64,000 nucleotides of DNA from Actinoallomurus bryophytorum. GTDB taxonomy: Bacteria; Actinomycetota; Actinomycetes; Streptosporangiales; Streptosporangiaceae. Both the position numbers and the translations under genes were made by a program. Under the pieces are notes generated by a model. The model made no database searches, had not been told where the DNA came from, and worked only from the letters and a program-made list of their open reading frames with translations. Where the stretch lies: positions 5,642,001-5,706,000 of the forward strand of contig NZ_VFOZ01000001.1 in the NCBI RefSeq assembly GCF_006716425.1. Direction: 5' to 3'. Positions 27,873 to 37,941 of this stretch are shown here, one piece after another; positions within the stretch are counted from its first letter, which is position 1; each line of letters begins with the position of its first letter.

Positions 27873-28162
27873 CCTTGGCCACCGCCCCTGGCAACCGGGT
27901 GTGGCCACCGCCCCTGGCAACCGGGTGTGGCCACCGTGCCTGGCAACCGGGTGTGGCCACCGCCCCTGGCAACCGGGTGTGGCCACCGTGCCTGGCAACC
28001 GGGTGTGGCCACCGTGCCTGGCAACCGGGCGTGGCTACCGGCCCTGCCCCCGCCCTTGGCCACCGCCCCTCGCAACCGGACGTGGCCATCGTGCCTGCCC
28101 CCGCCCTTGGCCACCGCCCCTGGCAACCGGGCGCGGCCACCGCTCCTGCCCCCGCCCTTGGC
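27873..28162. repeat. 26-bp minisatellite array
   Basis: A unit starting CAACCGGGTGTGGCCACCG is repeated about seven times almost perfectly, alternating CGCCCCTGG and CGTGCCTGG variants, then several degenerate copies interleaved with CCCCCGCCCTTGGCCACCG. All frames stay open; I see no reason to call a protein. Confidence 0.9.
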
Positions 28163-28451
28163 CGGTGGGAGGCAGGCGGCTCGCGTGACCGTGTACCGCC
28201 TGCCGTTGTCCATCGACGAAGCCGTACCGACCGGCTCGGCCATTCTGCGTGGGTTGCCGATGTGAGTGGTGAATCGTGGTGCAGGGAGCCTGTTGCCGGA
28301 CGTATCGCTTGATGGGGCGATGGTCCATCCGCTCGTACCAGGGAACTCCCCAGACACGTCGCGACGCACGGCGACGGACGATGACAAGAGGTGATCATTC
28401 GACTACTGTGCGTTATGGATCTATGTGAATGCTTTCTCAAGGAGAACCGGC

Positions 28452-28808
28452 GTGCGAAAGTCCTTCATGATCGCTGAATGCCTCCGCCGTTACGCCTGGT
28501 GGCGACTCAACCGTTCCGACGAGCACGACGAGGGGCGCAACGCGCGCAGTGCGGTCGCACTGCTGAACGCCGCAGCGTACGCCGCCGACCTGCCCGAGGA
28601 CGCACCCGTCATCAGCCAGCTCTGCGCGGCCGGCAGCCTCTCCGGCGAGGAGTTCCGCCTCCCGGTACCCGCCGAACGCATCGTTCGCTTCTGGCACTAC
28701 GAGGAGCCCGGCGGGGACCCGGACGACCTGCTCAACGCCATCGCGGCCATGTCAGAACCGCCGAAGATCCCCGCCCAGCGCGACGGCGACCAGCCACTAC
28801 GCCGTTGA
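28452..28808 (+). CDS. Hypothetical protein, 118 residues
   Basis: Soluble and acidic overall. The start GTG 28452 has AAGGAG nine bases upstream; this lies after an AT-richer promoter-like stretch (28375-28440). The product reads VRKSFMIAECLRRYAWWRLN, then an ALLNAAAYAADLPED helix and the end PPKIPAQRDGDQPLRR. I recognise no domain. Codon third positions are GC-rich as in neighbours, which supports coding. It stands alone beyond the minisatellites. Confidence 0.6.
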   Translation: MRKSFMIAECLRRYAWWRLNRSDEHDEGRNARSAVALLNAAAYAADLPEDAPVISQLCAAGSLSGEEFRLPVPAERIVRFWHYEEPGGDPDDLLNAIAAMSEPPKIPAQRDGDQPLRR

Positions 28809-29234
28809 TCGCATAACGCGATCTCGGAGCTTGAGAGGACAGGGCCCGCCGGGGGGAGATGGTGCGGCCCTCACCTCAACGCAAGCGGAACGAGCCGAGT
28901 CCCTGAACCAAGGACTTGAACCAAGGCCTGCGCCGTCACCGGGCCCACCCGACACGCGCCCAGCAGTCCGCCTCCTCGCGTTAACGCCTGAGCGGACTCG
29001 GCCGTACCGCCACCGACCGCGGCCGGACGTAGCCACCACACACCCGCCACGCGGGCGACCCGGCACCCACGATCAGGTGCGCTCCCACACGAGCGGTGCG
29101 GTAGACGCTAACCACGACCAACGGCGATAGACGGTCATTTGTGATCGAGTACAGCGGGTGGCCGTGGTGACCGCCGGATGACCACCCGCGGGTGGTCATC
29201 CGGGGCTCACGTCGGTGGGCCGGGGACCGGTCCG
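28809..29234. other. Intergenic region between hypothetical gene and parC end
   Basis: About 425 bp without a convincing gene. It contains two copies of TGAACCAAGG about 13 bp apart near 28903-28924, and the perfect palindrome at 29174-29203 next to parC. Confidence 0.4.
29174..29203 (-). terminator. 30-bp perfect palindrome after parC
   Basis: CCGGATGACCACCCG is followed directly by its exact reverse complement (15 bp each arm, no loop). It lies 31 bp beyond the parC stop on the minus strand. There is no T run, so it is either a GC-rich terminator or a protein-binding palindrome. Confidence 0.6.
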
Positions 29235-31751
29235 TCACTCAGGCGGAAGCTGCTCCGCCTCGTCCTCCGAAGCGTCCTGGACGGGCAGTGGCGTCTCCAC
29301 GCGGCCGCCGACCGGGCCGCTGATGGCGGCGATCGGGGCCGGGAGTTTCACGCCCGAGCCGTCGCGGCGGCCGAGTTCGGCAGGGAGGTCGATCGGCTTG
29401 CCGGTCATCCCCGATGCCTTGGCCGGCGTCGGGCCGGCCCAGCCGAGCAGGATGACGTCCTCGCCCTTGAGGAAGCGGTGGGCTCGGACGCCGCCCGTGG
29501 CGCGGCCCTTCGCCGGGTATTCGGCGTAGTCGGAGACCTTGATGGCACCGGTCTGTGTGCCCGGCAGGGCGGTCGAGCTGCCCGCGATCGTGACCACGCG
29601 GGACTCCAGAGAACCGTCCAGGGCGCCGAACCAGATCGCCTTGGCGCCGGGGCTCAGCCGGATGCCGGCCATGCCGCCCGCCGGGCGGCCCTGTGGGCGG
29701 ACGCTCGAGGCGGTGAAGCGCAGGAGCTGCGCGTCACTCGTGATGAACACCAGGTCGTCGTCCTCGGACTCGAGGTGGAGCGCACGCACGACGCGGTCGC
29801 CCTCCTTGAGGCCGATCACCTCGAACTCGTCCGCGTTTTTCGGGTAGTCCGGGGCGACGCGCTTGACCACGCCCTGTTCGGTGCCGAGGGTCAGGCCGGC
29901 GGAGTCGAGTGAGGCCAGGCCGACGACCGTCTCGTCCTTGTCCAGCGCGACGAATTCGCTCAGCGGCGCGCCGCCCGCCAGTGACGGCGGGGACGCCGAG
30001 GGCGGCAGCGCGGGCAGGTCGAGAACGTCCACGCGGATCAGCCGGCCGGCGCTCGTCACGGCGCCGATCTGGCCCCGTGCGGTCGCCATCAGGGTCGAGA
30101 CGATCACGTCGTGTGCGGCGCGTCCGCCGTCGGCGGGCAGGAGCTCGGCCGACATGGTGCGGGCCAGCAGGCCGGTCGAGGACAGCAGCACGCGGCACGG
30201 GTCGTCGGCCACCTCCAGCGGCACCGCCGCCGTCTTGGTCTGGCCCGAGGACTCCAGGAGTACGGTGCGCCGCGGCGTGCCGTACGTCTTCGCGATCTCG
30301 GCCAGCTCCTCCGCGACCAGGCCGCGCAGCCGGGACTCTGAGTCCAGGATCGCCGTCAGCGCGGCGATCTCCCGGGTGAGCTGCTTCTTCTCCTTTTCCA
30401 GCTCCAGCCGGTCGTACTTGGTCAGCCGGCGCAGCGGAGTGTCGAGGATGTACTGCGCCTGGATCTCCGACAGCTCGAAGGACCCCATGAGCCGCGTCTT
30501 CGCGTCGGCGGTGTCCTCGCTGGCCCGGATGACGCGGATGACCTCGTCGATGTTGAGCAGCGCGATGACGAGACCGTCGACGAGGTGCAGGCGGTCCTCG
30601 CGCTTCCTGCGGCGGAACTGACTGCGACGCCGGACGACCTCGATGCGGTGGTCGACGTAGACCTGGAGCAGGTCGCGCAGGCCGAGCGTGCGCGGCTGGC
30701 CGTCGACCAGGGCGACGTTGTTGATCCCGAACGTCTCCTCCATCGGCGTCAGCCGGTAGAGCTCCTCCAGCACCGCCTCGGGGTGGAATCCGTTTTTGAT
30801 CTCGATGACCAGGCGCAGGCCCTGCTGCCGGTCGGTGAGGTCCTTCAGGTCGGCGATGCCGGAGATCTTCTTCGCGTTGACGAGGTCCTTGATCTTCGCG
30901 ACCACGCGCTCGGGGCCGACCGCGTACGGCAGCTCGGTGACGACGATGCCCTTACGGCGCGGAGTGACGCTCTCGATGTGCGCGGTGGCGCGCGTACGGA
31001 ACGTGCCGCGCCCGGTCTCGTACGCGTCGCGGACGCCCTCCAGGCCGACGATCTTGCCGCCGGTCGGCAGGTCGGGACCGGGTACGAAGCGCATCAGGTC
31101 ATCGAGCGTCGCCTCGGGGAACGCGATCAGGTGCCGCGCCGCCGAGATCACCTCGATGAGGTTGTGCGGGGCCATGTTGGTCGCCATGCCGACCGCGATG
31201 CCGGACCCGCCGTTGACCAGCAGGTTGGGATAGGCCGAGGGCAGGACCTCGGGCTCGAGCTCCTGGCCGTCGTAGTTGGGGCGGAACTCGACGGTCTCCT
31301 CGTCGATGCTCTCCACCATGAGCGCGGCCGCGCGCGACATCCGCGCCTCGGTGTAACGCATCGCCGCGGGCGAGTCGTCACCGCCGAGCGAGCCGAAGTT
31401 GCCGTGCCCGTCGACGAGCTGCATGCGCATCGACCACGGCTGCGCGAGGCGTACGAGCGCGTCGTAGATCGCCGAGTCGCCGTGCGGATGCAGCTTGCCC
31501 ATCACCTCGCCGACGACCCGGGCGCACTTGACGTGCCCCCGGTCGGGCCGCAGGCCCATTTCGTTCATCGAGTAGAGGATGCGGCGCTGCACGGGCTTGA
31601 GCCCGTCGCGCGCGTCAGGGAGCGCCCGCTGGTAGATGACCGAGTAGGCGTACTCGAGATAGCTGCCCCGCATCTCTTCGGAGACGTCGACGTCGACGAT
31701 GTTCTCTTCGAAGTCCGGCGGGGGAGGGGTCTGCGTACCGCGTCGTGCCAT
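29235..31751 (-). CDS. parC: DNA topoisomerase IV subunit A (GyrA-type)
   Basis: 838 residues from the ATG at 31751 ([18 protein letters not shown]); two earlier in-frame starts (31760, 31781) are possible but not family sequence. The breakage-reunion domain contains [18 protein letters not shown], the quinolone-determining segment [17 protein letters not shown] with serine, and the catalytic tyrosine in [11 protein letters not shown] (about residue 133). The middle has the tower and coiled coil ([18 protein letters not shown]), and the C-terminal part is a beta-pinwheel with degenerate blades. It pairs with ParE to form the second type II topoisomerase. Confidence 0.92.
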   Translation of the reverse strand: MARRGTQTPPPPDFEENIVDVDVSEEMRGSYLEYAYSVIYQRALPDARDGLKPVQRRILYSMNEMGLRPDRGHVKCARVVGEVMGKLHPHGDSAIYDALVRLAQPWSMRMQLVDGHGNFGSLGGDDSPAAMRYTEARMSRAAALMVESIDEETVEFRPNYDGQELEPEVLPSAYPNLLVNGGSGIAVGMATNMAPHNLIEVISAARHLIAFPEATLDDLMRFVPGPDLPTGGKIVGLEGVRDAYETGRGTFRTRATAHIESVTPRRKGIVVTELPYAVGPERVVAKIKDLVNAKKISGIADLKDLTDRQQGLRLVIEIKNGFHPEAVLEELYRLTPMEETFGINNVALVDGQPRTLGLRDLLQVYVDHRIEVVRRRSQFRRRKREDRLHLVDGLVIALLNIDEVIRVIRASEDTADAKTRLMGSFELSEIQAQYILDTPLRRLTKYDRLELEKEKKQLTREIAALTAILDSESRLRGLVAEELAEIAKTYGTPRRTVLLESSGQTKTAAVPLEVADDPCRVLLSSTGLLARTMSAELLPADGGRAAHDVIVSTLMATARGQIGAVTSAGRLIRVDVLDLPALPPSASPPSLAGGAPLSEFVALDKDETVVGLASLDSAGLTLGTEQGVVKRVAPDYPKNADEFEVIGLKEGDRVVRALHLESEDDDLVFITSDAQLLRFTASSVRPQGRPAGGMAGIRLSPGAKAIWFGALDGSLESRVVTIAGSSTALPGTQTGAIKVSDYAEYPAKGRATGGVRAHRFLKGEDVILLGWAGPTPAKASGMTGKPIDLPAELGRRDGSGVKLPAPIAAISGPVGGRVETPLPVQDASEDEAEQLPPE

Positions 31752-31861
31752 AACTGTCATTGTGACGGGTCGCCACGACAAGTTGTGCCGTGGGCGTCGG
31801 CGCGCCGCATTCCAATGGGGGAAGATGTCGCACCGGCTCGTCTACGAAATGGGGGCGTCGC

Positions 31862-32992
31862 ATGTACGCCGACTTCCAGAACGAGATCTACCTCAACGGC
31901 CTGAACGACGTCCTTCCCTCGCTGCCGGCCGACCTGACCCGTCTGGAGTCGCTCGCCGGGGACAAGCTCTCGCGCGAAGCGTATGACTACGTCGCGGGAT
32001 CGGCCGGGACCGGCGACACCGCACGGGCGAACCGCGAGGCGTTCCGCCGCTGGCGGCTCGTACCCCAGATGCTGCGCGGTACGACCGGCTGTGACCTGAC
32101 GACACGAGTGCTCGGTCAGACGCTGGCCACTCCGGTGCTCCTCGGCCCGGTCGGCGTCCTGCGCCAGCTGCATCCCGAGGGCGAGCTCGCGGTGGCCAGA
32201 GCGGCGGAGAAGCTGGGCGTGCCGATGGTGCTGAGCACGGCGGCGTCGGTCGCGATGGAGGAGGTCGCCGAGGTGGCCGGGCCGCGGTGGTACCAGCTGT
32301 ACTGGCCGGACGACCGCGAGCTCGCCGTCAGCTTTCTCGACCGGGCCAAGGCGTCCGGCTACTCCGCGCTCGTGGTCACGCTCGACACCTTCACGCTGGC
32401 CTGGCGGCCGCACGACCTCGACAACGCGTACCTGCCCTTCCTGCGCGGTGTCGGCAACCAGAACTACTTCTCCGACCCGGTCTTCACCCGGAAGGCGGGC
32501 GACAACCCGATCCTGCACTGGACCACGCTGTTCGGAAACCCGTCACTGACCTGGGACGACCTCGCGTTCCTGCGTGAGCACTGGGACGGTCCGATCGCGC
32601 TGAAAGGAATTCAGCACACCGACGACGCGCGCCGTGCGGTCGACGCGGGCATGGACGGCATCGTCGTGTCCAATCACGGCGGACGCCAGGTCGACGGCGC
32701 GATCGCCTCGCTGGACGCGCTGGCCCCGATCACGCACGCTGTCGGCGACCAGATCGACGTGCTGTTCGACAGCGGCATCCGTACGGGCGCCGATGTCGTC
32801 AAGGCGCTCGCGCTCGGCGCGAAGGCGGTGCTGCTGGGCCGTCCGTACGCGTACGGGCTGGCGCTCGCGGGAGAGGCGGGGGTACGGCACGTGCTGCGGT
32901 GCCTGCTCGCCGATCTCGAGCTCACGCTGCGCCTGTCCGGCCAGCCCGACGTCACGTCGCCGTCCCTGGAGATCCTGCAGAACGTCACCTAG
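31862..32992 (+). CDS. FMN-dependent alpha-hydroxy-acid oxidising protein (lactate 2-monooxygenase-like)
   Basis: 376 residues. FMN-binding and catalytic residues of the family are visible: the YVAGSAGTGDTARANREAF motif, YQLYWP, TLDT, the lysine in IALKGIQHTDDARRA, and the active-site His/Arg in IVVSNHGGRQVDGA, then LFDSGIRTGADVVKALALGAKAVLLGRPYAYGLA. The start MYADFQNEIYLNGL matches lactate 2-monooxygenase-like actinobacterial proteins better than glycolate or mandelate enzymes. It oxidises a 2-hydroxy acid; substrate is inferred. It is divergent from parC, 110 bp apart. Confidence 0.87.
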   Translation: MYADFQNEIYLNGLNDVLPSLPADLTRLESLAGDKLSREAYDYVAGSAGTGDTARANREAFRRWRLVPQMLRGTTGCDLTTRVLGQTLATPVLLGPVGVLRQLHPEGELAVARAAEKLGVPMVLSTAASVAMEEVAEVAGPRWYQLYWPDDRELAVSFLDRAKASGYSALVVTLDTFTLAWRPHDLDNAYLPFLRGVGNQNYFSDPVFTRKAGDNPILHWTTLFGNPSLTWDDLAFLREHWDGPIALKGIQHTDDARRAVDAGMDGIVVSNHGGRQVDGAIASLDALAPITHAVGDQIDVLFDSGIRTGADVVKALALGAKAVLLGRPYAYGLALAGEAGVRHVLRCLLADLELTLRLSGQPDVTSPSLEILQNVT

Positions 32993-33001
32993 CCCCCCCG
33001 G

Positions 33002-33017
33002 TCATACCGCGGTATGA
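33002..33017. promoter_or_regulatory. Perfect 16-bp palindrome, likely antitoxin operator
   Basis: TCATACCGCGGTATGA is a perfect palindrome immediately before the toxin-antitoxin pair. TATGAT at 33013-33018, a good -10 box, overlaps its right arm and lies only a few bases from the first possible start, so the message may be leaderless and repressible by antitoxin binding. Confidence 0.65.
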
Positions 33018-33020
33018 TGA

Positions 33021-33272
33021 GTGACTGTGAGTGTACGGAAAGTGACCATCTCCCTCGATCCCGACCTTTACGCTGCCGCGAAGGCCGATGCGGAGCGTAA
33101 GGGGACGAGCGTGTCGAGTTGGATGTCCGACGCCGCTGCGGAGAAACTCCGCCAGCAGGCATGGGATGAATACATGGCGTCATACGAGGCAGAGCATGGC
33201 GAGTTCACCGAAGAAGAGCTCGGCAGGCCGATCCCGGTGGCCTATGTCAGTGGCAAGAAGCAGGCGTCCTGA
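33021..33272 (+). CDS. Ribbon-helix-helix antitoxin (VapB-like)
   Basis: 83 residues if started at GTG 33021 (GTG 33027 is the alternative). The N-terminus VRKVTISLDPDLYAAAKADAERKGTSVSSWMSDAAAEKL is a classic RHH DNA-binding strand-helix-helix; the acidic C-terminal tail (YEAEHGEFTEEELGRP) would wrap the toxin. Its stop overlaps the toxin start (TGATG). The palindrome at 33002-33017 is the likely autoregulatory site. Confidence 0.82.
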   Translation: MTVSVRKVTISLDPDLYAAAKADAERKGTSVSSWMSDAAAEKLRQQAWDEYMASYEAEHGEFTEEELGRPIPVAYVSGKKQAS

Positions 33273-33643
33273 TGGGGGTCGTTCTCGATGCGGGCGCTCT
33301 CGTCGCCATCGACAGGGGTGACCGCGAGACCAACCGGGTGTTGTATCGGGCCCGCACCGGTGGTGTCCGTACCTCCTGCGCGGTCGTGGCCCAGGTGTGG
33401 CGCGACGGCGCACGCCAGGCGCGCCTCGCGCTGGCGCTGAAGGGCATCGATGTCGTGCCCCTGGATGAGGACGCCGACCGCCGGATCGGCGAGTTGCTAC
33501 GCGCGACCGGCACCGCCGACGTGGTCGACGGTCATGTCGCGTTGATGGTCCGGCCGGGTGACTATGTGGCGACGTCCGATGTCGGCGACATCGGCCGGCT
33601 GCTCGACGCCCGCCGCGTACGTGCGGAGCTCGTGCGGGTGTGA
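33272..33643 (+). CDS. PIN-domain toxin (VapC-like ribonuclease)
   Basis: 123 residues. PIN-domain acidic residues are at LDAGALVAIDRGD near the N-terminus, in DEDADRRIGELL, in DVVDGHVALM and in TSDVGDIGRLL, as expected for a metal-dependent RNase. It is encoded directly after the RHH antitoxin with a TGATG overlap, the standard VapBC organisation. It should cleave RNA (often tRNA) when released; the target is unknown. No truncation is seen. Confidence 0.82.
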   Translation: MGVVLDAGALVAIDRGDRETNRVLYRARTGGVRTSCAVVAQVWRDGARQARLALALKGIDVVPLDEDADRRIGELLRATGTADVVDGHVALMVRPGDYVATSDVGDIGRLLDARRVRAELVRV

Positions 33644-33710
33644 CGGTGCCGGGGCGCCTCACGTGAGCGGACCCCGGCCGGATGCCGGGGCCCGCTGCCG
33701 CGCGGATGCG

Positions 33711-35171
33711 TCAGGCGGCTTCGATGAGGATCTCCGGTTCCGTCGCCGGCTGGGCGGCCGGCCTCGGGTTGGGCAGGAGCAGTGTCAGCGCCGCCATGGT
33801 GACGACCAGTGCCAGGGCGAGGAACGTGACCGACTCCGCCGAGGCGGCGTAGTCGGCGCGCGAGGGCCGCGCCCCGAGCCCGCCGAAGAACACCACCCCC
33901 AGGATGGCGACGCCGGCGGCGCTCGCGAACTGCTGGACGGTCGTCAGCACCCCCGCCGCCGCGCCGCCGTGCGCGGGCTGGATCCCGGCCAGTACGGCGC
34001 CGATCAGCGTCGGCAGGACCAGGCCGTTTCCGAGGCCGACGAACCCCGTCGGGATGAGCAGCCACGCCGGCGTGATGTCCCCGCCCAGCGTCTGCAGCTC
34101 GGCGATGAGGATCACCAGGCCGGCCCCCGAGATCGAGGCGCCCACCGTCATCACCCGCAGGCCGTACCTCGCGACCAGCGAACGGCCGAGGATGGAGGTC
34201 ACGGAGAAGAGCACGCCCAGCGGCAAGAACGTCAGGCCCGCCTCCAGCGGGGACAGGCCGAGGCCGCCCTGCAGGAGCAGCGTGAGCACGAACATGAAGC
34301 TCGCGAAGAAGGCCATGAAGGCCGCGTTCACCGGCAGTCCCGCCGCGAACGCACGGTTGCGGAACAGCGTCAGGTCGAGCAGCGGCTCGCTGCCCCGGCG
34401 GGTGAGGTGCAGCTCCCAGCGCAGGGTCGCCGCCAGGACCGGCAGGGACGTCGCCATGGAGACCCACGTCCACACCGGCCAGCCCTCCTCGCGGCCGATG
34501 ATGAGCGGCACCAGGATCAGGGCGAGCGCACCGGAGATGCCGATCGCGCCGAGCGGGTCGAGCCGGGGGCGGCGCTCCGCGCGGTGGTGCGGCAGCAGCC
34601 GTAGTGCGAAGACCAGTGCGACCAGGCCCACCGGCACGTTGATCAGGAAGATCACCCGCCAGCCGAGCCCGAACAGGTCGGCGTCCAGGAGCAGCCCGCC
34701 GAGCACCTGCCCGGCGATCGCGCCGATGCCGGCGGTGACGCCGAACCAGGACATCGCGCGCGGCCGTTCGTCCGCCGGGAACGTCGCGGTGATCAGGGCC
34801 AGCACCTGGGGCACCATGAGCGCGCCGGTGAGTCCCTGCAGCAGTCGCGCCGCGACCAGCTCCGACGGTGACTGGGCGAGTCCGCACAGCAGTGACGCGA
34901 GGGTGAAGGCGGCCATGCCGGCCAGGAAGAGCCGCCGGTAGCCGAGCAGGTCACCCAGCCGGCCGCCGGTCACCATCCCGCTGGCGTAGGTGAAGGCGTA
35001 TCCGCCGACGATGAGCTCCAGGGCGGCCTGGCCGGCGTGCAGGTCGTGTTCCATGGACGGGGCGGCGACGTTGACGACGAAGAAGTCGAACAAAGCCATG
35101 AACGTGGCCGACAGGATCACCGGCAGCATCATCCAGCGGCGCGGGGCAGGGGTTGAGGCGAGTTGAGACAC
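33711..35171 (-). CDS. MFS drug exporter, DHA2 (EmrB/QacA) type
   Basis: 486 residues with 14 membrane segments. The start region MMLPVILSATFMALFDFFVVNVAAPSM and YAFTYASGMVTGGRLGDLLGYRRLF (motif A) and ARLLQGLTGALMVPQVLALI (motif C region) identify DHA2 exporters. GTG at 35171 follows GGAAGTGAC; the longer frame runs into the operator region. It is transcribed divergently from an ArsR-type regulator with three operator-like sites between them, so it is probably an inducible efflux pump controlled by that regulator. Confidence 0.9.
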   Translation of the reverse strand: MSQLASTPAPRRWMMLPVILSATFMALFDFFVVNVAAPSMEHDLHAGQAALELIVGGYAFTYASGMVTGGRLGDLLGYRRLFLAGMAAFTLASLLCGLAQSPSELVAARLLQGLTGALMVPQVLALITATFPADERPRAMSWFGVTAGIGAIAGQVLGGLLLDADLFGLGWRVIFLINVPVGLVALVFALRLLPHHRAERRPRLDPLGAIGISGALALILVPLIIGREEGWPVWTWVSMATSLPVLAATLRWELHLTRRGSEPLLDLTLFRNRAFAAGLPVNAAFMAFFASFMFVLTLLLQGGLGLSPLEAGLTFLPLGVLFSVTSILGRSLVARYGLRVMTVGASISGAGLVILIAELQTLGGDITPAWLLIPTGFVGLGNGLVLPTLIGAVLAGIQPAHGGAAAGVLTTVQQFASAAGVAILGVVFFGGLGARPSRADYAASAESVTFLALALVVTMAALTLLLPNPRPAAQPATEPEILIEAA

Positions 35172-35191
35172 GTCACTTCCAGAGAAAGATG

Positions 35192-35245
35192 TTCGACGAC
35201 CATCGAAGAGTTCGAAGCTTGTCGAACAGTACGATAGTGGTCGAA
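35192..35245. promoter_or_regulatory. Three evenly spaced TTCGA-N6-TCGAA operator-like sites
   Basis: Sites begin at 35192 (TTCGACGACCATCGAA), 35211 (TTCGAAGCTTGTCGAA) and 35230 (TACGATAGTGGTCGAA, one mismatch), each 16 bp with exactly 19-bp spacing. They fill the divergent promoter region between the exporter and the ArsR-type gene, and probably bind the regulator cooperatively on one face of the helix. Confidence 0.72.
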
Positions 35246-35275
35246 CTTCCCGCAACTCTGATTTATGCTCGGCAT

Positions 35276-35605
35276 GTGAGCGAAGACGCGATTCAACCTC
35301 CGGCGGAGGAACTGGGCCTGCCCAAGGTGCTGGCGGCTCTGGCCGACCCGGCGCGCCTGGCGACCGTACGCGCGCTGGCCCAGGTCGGTGAGTGTTCGTG
35401 CACCCAGATCCGGCTGGACGCCGGGCTCGAGGTGAGCAAGTCCACCATGTCCCACCATCTGCGCATCCTGCGCGAGGCGGGCATCATCCACTCCCGGGTA
35501 CAGGGCGCACGCCGCCTGGTGACATTGTGTCGCAAGGATCTCGACGCCAGGTTCCCCGGCCTGCTCGACGCCGTCCTGCAGCCCGAGCCGGCCGCGACCT
35601 ACTGA
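35276..35605 (+). CDS. ArsR-family winged-helix repressor
   Basis: 109 residues from GTG 35276. The winged HTH is clear: LPKVLAALADPARLATVRAL, CSCTQIRLDAGLEVSKSTMSHHLRILREAGII, then the wing HSRVQGARRLVTLCRKDL. Cysteines in GECSCTQI resemble but do not prove a metal site; many such regulators answer to drugs or redox instead. It probably represses the divergent MFS exporter and itself through the three sites upstream. The longer frame to 35153 would overlap the operators. Confidence 0.87.
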   Translation: MSEDAIQPPAEELGLPKVLAALADPARLATVRALAQVGECSCTQIRLDAGLEVSKSTMSHHLRILREAGIIHSRVQGARRLVTLCRKDLDARFPGLLDAVLQPEPAATY

Positions 35606-35647
35606 TCGATGCCACATCCGTCCGTGGTCCCTGATAGCAAGGGGACC

Positions 35648-37741
<2,094 letters not shown>

Positions 37742-37787
37742 TGGCCGTGGGACCGATGTGACGTGGAATGACCGGAGATACGACGTT

Positions 37788-37820
37788 TCGGCCCCCTGAG
37801 GGCCGAGCGATTCGCGAATC
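37788..37820 (+). terminator. Stem-loop and adjacent palindrome after the RecQ gene
   Basis: TCGGCCC and GGGCCGA (37788-37806) pair around a 5-nt loop 46 bp after the helicase stop, followed by the perfect 12-bp palindrome GATTCGCGAATC (37809-37820). The first resembles a GC terminator without a T run; the second may be an operator for the downstream gas vesicle-type gene. Confidence 0.4.
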
Positions 37821-37941
37821 ATAAACGAATCCTTATGCCGACCATTTGCGCAGGTAATGTCGGTCTCACGACACCCCGCGATCGGGGCGTCCCCAGCCAT
37901 CGGGGTCGCCGCAGGCCGATTGCGTGGAGGTGGGGGAGGGC

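Noticed and set aside
27082-27998. Long Pro-Gly or Gly/Arg/Ala-rich frames on both strands
   Set aside because: They arise from hexamer and 26-bp tandem arrays that keep all frames open; no ribosome site or domain supports translation.
27873-28162. CRISPR array
   Set aside because: Units of 26 bp are directly contiguous with no unique spacers.
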